From Notospermus geniculatus (Eukaryota > Nemertea > Pilidiophora > Heteronemertea > Lineidae): a stretch of DNA of 64,000 bases. A program made the translations under genes and the position numbers. This document shows positions 48,201 to 57,200 of this stretch, one piece after another (the stretch's first letter is position 1; each line of letters starts with the position of its first letter). Location of the stretch: contig NMRB01001796.1 of NCBI GenBank assembly GCA_002633025.1, forward strand, positions 28,491 to 92,490, read 5' to 3'. The notes under the pieces are model-generated. The model was not told the DNA's origin. It saw only the letters and a list, made by a program, of their open reading frames with translations, and did not search any database.

Positions 48201-51200
48201 ACAATGTGACATCAGCTAACACATGTTCCAAGTGCATTCACCATGCAAGAGGCAGACAGGCCTAGGAAGACAAGCACATCACGTCCGACAGTCACTTTCA
48301 AATTTCACGAAACGTCCAAAACCCGTAGACATCTCACCAAAACCTATTAACCGAGATGAAATCCGAAGATTTGCCCTCCGTGATTATTATTTCAATGTGA
48401 AATATAATACATTGTATTAGCGTGGTGAGCCAGGTGTACGCGTTCAGCATAATATCTCACCGCATGTATATACACCACCTATACTCGGCAGATAAAATCA
48501 ATACTACTGCCATTATTTATAGGGCATACACAGCGGCAGGTCAATCCGGCGTTTGTTAACCGCATACAGCGCCCTCATTGTGTTTAGCGCTGTTTCTCGG
48601 ATCCGTCATTCAGGTGGCGATAAGGGAAGCCATTAAGATTCATTGTGTTTATATTTCAATAATCTTTTTCAATTAATTCATCCCCGTACTATTTTCAATG
48701 AGAACCTCTTTTAAGGCCACAGTCATCTGCATCATCTTCACAACTCAAACAGATAACATGGTTTTATTATTCGACGAAGACATCTGCTCATAAAAGCTAA
48801 TTTCTGCATCCTCACCTGGGGTCACTCAAGTTGATAGGGGGCCAAGTTTAGAGATAATCAGTGTCTACAACATATCATTTATAGTTTATAGTTCCAATAT
48901 GTTATTAAATAAGGAAATATTTTGGCATTCCCGCCATGATCTCTCCTGACAATGGCCCCCAATTTTTTACCTATCAGTCCAGATTCCCAGGAAATGTATT
49001 TCTACTCATTTGTCACGAAAGATGTCATGTTTTGTTGAGGTAAACAGGAACATCTTATTCAGATCACAACAGCTAGAACTTCTAGTTAAACCACATCACC
49101 CAAGATGGCAGCACTTGAGGCCAAGCCATTCAACTTGCATGGAGATAGCACTGACTTGGGCAGTGCTACTCAAAAGTTAGTGGGAGCATGGGCGATTGAA
49201 GAAATAACCATATTCCACATCATTCGGAACTTCCGAAGGCAACTGCTCGGCAATTTCCGTACGGTCGCATTTCCCCTCGGACACAATTCCAAGGCAGCCA
49301 TCTTGAATGCGCAAGGATTGCTGCCCGTTTGTGAGAGTTCAAATGCGGTTCGCCTCATCACACCCTGCGCATGAACGAAATAGGTCACACAAAACGTTGC
49401 GTTATTGATCAATAATTGGCAGATTGGATGAGATACCGGTAAGTTTATAAATAATATCCCTCAAGTTATCCAGCAAATAAGTTTGAACACCTTAACAGGC
49501 CAAAATTCTGCCAAAATAGTCCCACGGTCGGTCACGTGGGTTTGTTGATAAACAATATGGCTGCCTTGCACTTGTGTCCGAGGTGAAATGTGCCGTCCAG
49601 TGGCAGATAAGCAGTTCGCCTCAGGTCGTTCCGAATGATTCCACATAGCAATGTACTTGATCATAGAATGTAGAGCTTTTACATCAGTTTTTCAGCTTCC
49701 CTCTTGTCACAAGAGGAGATACTGGCTTCACCATTGAAAGACAGAAAAGTCTGGAGGGGAGTGTCTCCATGCACATCACCTGGGACCGACAGGTCATCTA
49801 CCCCCAGAGTCCAGCAGACGGCATCTTCTGTCAATGTTTTCTCACTTCCTATGGTACTGATTGAAAAATATTTGAAGAAAGGTTGTACCTATCAATCATC
49901 TGAAGAATTTTCCTTCATATTTTTGCCAATTCATTTCCAATGTTTTTAGAGAAATTTGCATTTCACAAAACCTTCATTTTCTTGTGCAAGGAAATCAGTC
50001 ACCACAAACGCCACAGAAAAACGATGTCGATTTCGTCTCAGGCAGCCTCCAAGCGAAACGGACACTATATTTAAATAAGGCAGACGGACCGATTTCCTGA
50101 TTTCGATCAAAGAGTCGATATTAAGAGTGATAGAATGAAACACATCGGGAAAAACGATTTTCTGTCGGCCATGTTGAATCGATATCGTGTTTCAAAGCTA
50201 ATGTGAGACTATTACAATACAATTGGTTATTTGCCTATGAGCCATCTCCTCTTTGACTGAGAGTCACTTCATGATTAGTCTGGTTGTGTGCGGGATTAAC
50301 CCTTTGGGAGCGGATCATGTCATAAGCATGATGACGATCTCTTTCAGAACCTCACAACACTGGTGGAGCTACAGCACTATCATTTATCAGAACAGAACTG
50401 CCCCCCCCCCCCCTCTTATTGCAGACTTCTGACCCTCCACCATAAAACCAAGTCGTTCTGAGATTGGCAAGTGGGGACCAAAATATTTTATATTTTCTGT
50501 GCAAGTTGGCACTGGTTTTGTGTCAGAGGGTCACATTTGCACGAATCCTGTGATCAATTTTTTGCCTTCAGAAGTCAAAAATCTGATTTTAGCAGAAATG
50601 TCTCACCTTGGGAACCACTGGAAAGCTCAAGATGAGCACCATTACCATCTCCTTCACAAGATTGTTGCATTTCCCAAATGCCTCACACGAGAGGGAATTC
50701 AAGCCCTCCAGGCACGCTACGCTTAGCAATACGAGTGGATTGCGATAATGCTGCAGCTGAAATCCCACCACTTGTCAATTTCTTGAAGATCTGACGCGGG
50801 GCACGAGGAACCCCTCGAGGCCAGATCAACATGTCTTAGCTCGTCAGTCCTGCAGGTTTTTCATTCCAACAGAGAAAGTTTGAAATTCCATGAATTATGT
50901 CAATCGTAAGATATTGATGAGACATATCTTTGTGGTGATATCTAACAAGTCAATTTTAACCCTTATGGCAGCCATGTCATCACTTCGGAACATCCCAGGT
51001 GACACCATGCGGTGACTGTGGCGACACACCCATTTAGGTGTCAGAGGCAGGAACCAGGCTGAAGAGAGTGAGGGTCGTGACGCAAGGCGGAAGTGAATGG
51101 GTTTGAATGCTGGGATTGTTCAGATATTGTTTTGATCCCCCACCCCATTTTGGAGGGCATCATTGGTCTTCTGGGCCCCTTCATGCCAGATCCCCCACCC

Positions 51201-54200
51201 CTCCCCAATACACGATGGAGGAGGAAGTGGCAGTGGTGCCACTCGGAGTGAGGCAAAAATGTGACTGAAACTTGCCACTTTCAGGACACATAAGTATGGT
51301 AGTGCTGAAGCCTTGGGTTTTTGAACAGACTCTATACAACGCCAGCACCAAGGGTCACGGTGGCACAACCAAGCATAGGAGCACATTCAAATCATGTTTC
51401 AGGTTTAATTCCAAAGTTCATAGGTCATATATCAGCACTGAAATTGACAAAATGACAATACTTGAACTCACCGAGTCAACCCAATATCAATATCTCACAA
51501 GCTCTTGTATTACCATGGAGAAAATCCAAACACAACTGATGAAATTCGCCGTACAAAATGAAACACCTGCGACCGTCGACGGGTTTTAATTTCATGCAAT
51601 ACAATACACCAAGAATAGCGGAGTTTCATTACATCAACCTGGGAAATCGAACCTTTTTTCATTTTATTGGTCACCATTAATCTGTGTAGGGAAATCTGCT
51701 GTGAATAGGCGCTGTCAGTAAGTTGACCAATAGGTGTCACTACGGCCCAATTCAATGCATATAGCGGACCCATTCATTCTTGATCGAGCACCAATCACGT
51801 GGATTTTCCTGTGTATTGGTCCGCTAGAACTTTGCTGCCATCTTTTGGCAATACGTGTGGCTGACTGCTCCTATTGACCCTTGTGTTCTCTATGCAACTT
51901 CTGAGATTTTTAAAGTCGATTCAAGGAAATCTCATATGGAGTAAGCACCTTTAAGATCTTTATGGATATGAGCCAAATCTACTTCCGAATTTCTGCTTCA
52001 AGCAATCAGACTTCCAGACTTACATGGACACTTCGACCAAAAAATGACAATAAGACAGACAACTACAGGTGGAATGGGAGGAGACAGGAAAGACCCAGCG
52101 TCTTGAGGACGCGATCAACACCTGCGTATCCTGCGACTCGTGACACGATACGCCAAGAATGTCCGCGTCAGCAAATTTGATTACCGCTCCTCGAGATACA
52201 GAGCGTAATAGCAGAATTTGGAGGGTCCCCAAGGAGGGGTGAAGTGTTTGTGAGAACCCGGGAGATATCGGGGGGAAATTGATCCGTATACTCGTTAAGC
52301 CTGGACAGCGTATGTCGCAGCTTGGCGACCAGATCATTTCAACTTTGACATTACCCGTGATTGGTTTTGGCTTGCCATGGATGTCCAGGGATTTTTACTT
52401 TGTATAGGAGATATCAACACCATTGTGCGATTGTGGTGTTTTTCTTGACTTGCTCAAGAAGCAGATTATATTATACAAAGAGCTTCAATAAAATCAACAG
52501 GAATATGAAATGATAGGAAGGAGACCCCCCCCCCCCCCACAGAAATAGCCCACCACAACTCCATCCATAACAACTGGATTCCGCCACAAGGTGGCGCTAA
52601 CCTAGAACTGCGCCAGTCCAATATTGACCGACTCCAGCAAAAGAAGGGGCATGTCGCAGGTGATCATCACTGGCCATCAGTTTACTCAACGATTATCACT
52701 GCTATCCACTACTATTGCCAACCTGCAGAGATGTACATTTCAGCTATTGTGTTGTATGGCCATTGACCCTTTCCTCAGTTGCGACAAGCTTCTACATTTG
52801 CTATATCAAGTTACAAATACAGTTATTGAATTATGAGTGGATGTAAACTTTCTGATAAAATCGTAATTCATTCCACACTATCACCATAAAGGGATATTCC
52901 CTTACACTATTACATCTATCCTCCATGATGACATATCAATGCCCTAGAATGAAACAAGGAATGTAATAGTTATAAATTAATACTGAAATATAGGTCTATT
53001 CAAATCTATTCCAATAATATATAATAGGCCTAGATGTATAACAACTGACCTACTTATGTAGAATGAAGACACCTGTACCTGCGATGGAAAGGGCATAAAA
53101 CGCTCGACTTTTTGCAGATGCAATACTCCCAACATGCCAACAGGCCCAAACTAATGGGATTCCAAAAACTTCCTAGATCTTGCGCTTCAACACTGACTTA
53201 CNNNNNNNNNNNNNNNNNNNNNNNNNNNNNNNNNNNNNNNNNNNNNNNNNNNNNNNNNNNNNNNNNNNNNNNNNNNNNNNNNNNNNNNNNNNNNNNNNNN
53301 NNNNNNNNNNNNNNNNNNNNNNNNNNNNNNNNNNNNNNNNNNNNNNNNNNNNNNNNNNNNNNNNNNNNNNNNNNNNNNNNNNNNNNNNNNNNNNNNNNNN
53401 NNNNNNNNNNNNNNNNNNNNNNNNNNNNNNNNNNNNNNNNNNNNNNNNNNNNNNNNNNNNNNNNNNNNNNNNNNNNNNNNNNNNNNNNNNNNNNNNNNNN
53501 NNNNNNNNNNNNNNNNNNNNNNNNNNNNNNNNNNNNNNNNNNNNNNNNNNNNNNNNNNNNNNNNNNNNNNNNNNNNNNNNNNNNNNNNNNNNNNNNNNNN
53601 NNNNNNNNNNNNNNNNNNNNNNNNNNNNNNNNNNNNNNNNNNNNNNNNNNNNNNNNNNNNNNNNNNNNNNNNNNNNNNNNNNNNNNNNNNNNNNNNNNNN
53701 NNNNNNNNNNNNNNNNNNNNNNNNNNNNNNNNNNNNNNNNNNNNNNNNNNNNNNNNNNNNNNNNNNNNNNNNNNNNNNNNNNNNNNNNNNNNNNNNNNNN
53801 NNNNNNNNNNNNNNNNNNNNNNNNNNNNNNNNNNNNNNNNNNNNNNNNNNNNNNNNNNNNNNNNNNNNNNNNNNNNNNNNNNNNNNNNNNNNNNNNNNNN
53901 NNNNNNNNNNNNNNNNNNNNNNNNNNNNNNNNNNNACCAGACCGCATTCCACACTATTACCATACAGGGCGATTCCTTAACTCTAAACCTCAATGATGAC
54001 ATATCAATGCCCTAGAATGGAACAAGGAATGTAATTTATAAATTAATACTGAAATATAGGTCTATTCAAATCTATTCCAATAATATATAATAGGCCTAGA
54101 TGTATAACAACTGACCTAGAATAAAGACATCTGTACCTGCGATGGAAAGGGCATAGGAAATGCTCGACTTTTTGCAGATGGAACACTCCAAACATGCCAA

Positions 54201-57200
54201 CAGGCCCAAACTAATGGGATTCCAAAAACTCCCTAGATCTTGGCGCTCCAACACTGACTTACCAGAGTACTGATGGTGCCTGGAGTGCCCAATCCATTGA
54301 AATCCCCCCATACATAAGGCTATACTCAAGACTACGTCCTATATCCCTTCGATACCCCTCTCAGTATATTGGCCCAACAGATACTGTCATATTTCACTTC
54401 AAAATCCCCCTCTGTTATCATCCAATACATGTACCACTCCCACATAACTCTTGTCATGCTCCCTCAAAGTCCAATTAAACACACAATGAAAACATGATAT
54501 TGCCACAAAAACCCAGCTTGTTCATGTAAAGAACTGCAGCGCTAACTTCACGAATGATTGGGACCATCGCTTTTACTTGCGAAACCTGCACGATCAGTGT
54601 ACGCCGAGGTAGGTCTCGTACCTTGAGCATGTTATGCCTGTGGAGATGTTCCCGCTAATTATCCAAGTACATGGAATGTAAACATGATATTGTAGGCATC
54701 ATATCTGTCATTCTGATCATTAATTGAATAGGCCTAGGCACCTTTGCCTTGACCAGGTTCAGGAAAAGCCTATACATGTACATTGTTATCGTCAAGAAGA
54801 TAGGCCTGGATAGAATACATAGTGCTTTGTACAATGTACATGTATGTTCTGTGAAGTGATTGGGGAGCAGGAAAGGAAAAGGGGAGAACCGAGTCAAAGA
54901 CAGGGGAAAAGAAATGGGGACAATCCAGCCATTCCTTGCGGAGAAAGAATAGGGCAGCAGACGTCAAGGGATGGGGAAAGGACGGGACAACCAGGTTATA
55001 GGGCCTACCTTCAGGGTAGAGGGATAAGGAGAACCCAGCCGTACATGTAGTTTGAGGAAAAGGAACAGGGACAACTTGTGCAGAGCCCTGGCATGCCTGG
55101 GGAAAGTAATTAGGCCCAGACACTCAAAATCCAGCGAAAGAATCTCGACTCGGCCATTTTCAATCCTGGGGAAAGAAATGGGCCACCTCCTCCACACGGC
55201 GCCTTCACAAACCCCGTCAGATGTGTCAGAGGAGCCATTATCCAACACTTCAATTTGTTCAAGTATTTGAGACTTTCCTCACCTGGGCAGCTGTGCATTG
55301 TGAGTAATGCTAATGACGCACACTGTAAACCGAACCCACAGGCCTATTTTTTATCATACACGTAATATCGAAGACGGAAAAGCGTGTTGTATGCACAGTA
55401 CTGGTTATAACAATGATACAACTCCACATGATTTTCAATAAATTCAAGGCAACCATCGAGCGTTGATATTTATTAGGCCTACTGGTGCCAGGGCTGGACA
55501 TAAAGGGCCGTATGCACCAAGCGAAGATTATCTTGAACTCGGGCTGAGCTACAACTTTTCCATTGTCACATCATGCCCTGGCAAACCTGAACAATTGAAA
55601 AGTTGTGGCTTAACCTGAGTTCAAGATAATCTTCGTTTGGTGCATACGGCCCAAAGAGCTGAGAAGGTGGTGTAGGCCATCCGGNCTGTCAGAATATTTC
55701 ATGTGGACAGAAACTTGAACTGTATCTCGCGACCCTAGGGATGGGTCAGCAGCACCATCTCCCATTGACCAAGGACGGTCAGACAATGTCAGAATGCCTC
55801 AGGATAGTCTGACCATCAGCACCGCAGTCTAGAACTGGTTAAGCTTGATCACAGTTCCCACAGGACAGTTTGACTGCGGGACGGTTCGCTTACAAAGAGA
55901 ACATTGAAATAACTCATGGCTGACAGGTGGCCAACAGTGGGATCACAGGCCTAGACGTCCCTGTTCCAATGTGAGCAATGACAATCCTGTCACGCCGATG
56001 ACAGCCTATCGGATCACAGCGCAGAGCAACAAGTCTTGTATTGTCTTTCGCACAAGACAAAACGCTGTCACGACATGTCGCGTCGCCCAGGTTGCCACTG
56101 CCTTCACTTGGTCCAAGCCCTTCTGCCATGACTTGATGAAGGAAGCTACAAATGTACGTACATAGGGTAACCCAAAATCCACTGCGCAAAGGAGTGACAT
56201 GACCAGAGCAACACCTCCCACACACATTGACACCATGAACAATTAACAACTAATTAAGAAGTGATGATTACACTTGTCACTTAAAGGTGACAAGTAATCG
56301 ACATGGGGAGTTTGTGTAGGCGGAGGTGTGCACACCATTCCCAGCCGAGACTTTCACAGATTACAACTTGTTTTCGTAGGTGCAAACTCAAAGAAAGGGT
56401 GTAACATACATGTAGATGAGGTAATGTCCCAACAAAATCAAACTATGGTGAGCAAGCAAAGCAAGGAAATGACAAACATGGGAGCATGTAGGCCTGTGTT
56501 TTTGTGACTCAGGCAAGGTGACCAAATATAGTTCCAGAGTCAGCTTGTTTCTTCGTTTGCAGTCTTCACAGAAAACTTTTGGAAATGAGTTTCCAAATCA
56601 TGGCTGACGCCCTTCATGGCAAAAAATCGACGGTTGTCGACCATGAAACAATTGGCAAGTTGGTACAGAAGTTTTAGGGTTGAAATGACAAAAGGTCCAA
56701 AGACATCTCGGTGAAGATAGGGTAGGTTATGAAGAAGTCTTTTTAACTGGGCCCAGGAATGAGAGGGACGGGTGGACAGGGGGTCCTTACCTTGTGGGTT
56801 CCTCGCGTTCTGGTAACTGATGCGGTGGCAGCATCTCAATCGCCGCATATCCATTCTTATCCATCAAATTGGTTGCCGTAGTTTGCAATGGACGGTTACC
56901 ACGGTGACGAGGAGTTTCATTTGTCACCGTTTTTCCATTTACTCTTATTTCCACCGAGTTACTTCCAGGCGTCGAAACATTTGTCTCCGAACGTACGTCG
57001 GTACTTTTTTCATCGGCGTCAATATCGGGCGTTTCACTTTCGACGTAATCATCCGTCGGTGACTCGACGTCCAATTCAGTGTCAGTTCTTTCAAGAGTAG
57101 CATCCGTGTCAACTTCCGCTGCGACACTGACGCCAACTTCCAGATTGCCGCCATCTTTGTTCCCGTCCTCTGACTTCCCGTCGCTCGATTCTTTGTCAGA

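Larger units (their letters stand above)
35711..56790. other. MAGUK first intron, about 21 kb
   Basis: No exon supported apart from the candidate alternative start at 37377-37408. Known contents are listed separately (SINE relics, minisatellites, MITEs, N gap). Most of 43.0-44.9 kb, 45.4-46.6 kb and 47-49 kb shows nothing recognisable. Confidence 0.55.

Noticed and set aside
53112-54002. Long open frames of about 250-294 codons on both strands
   Set aside because: They run through the 734-base N gap; only a few real residues flank the unknowns.
54260-54310. Possible minus-strand exon [17 protein letters not shown] with a GTAAGT donor
   Set aside because: Ends in phase 1, which does not fit the phase-2 PDZ exon; lies in the gap-flanking duplicated sequence and shows no homology.
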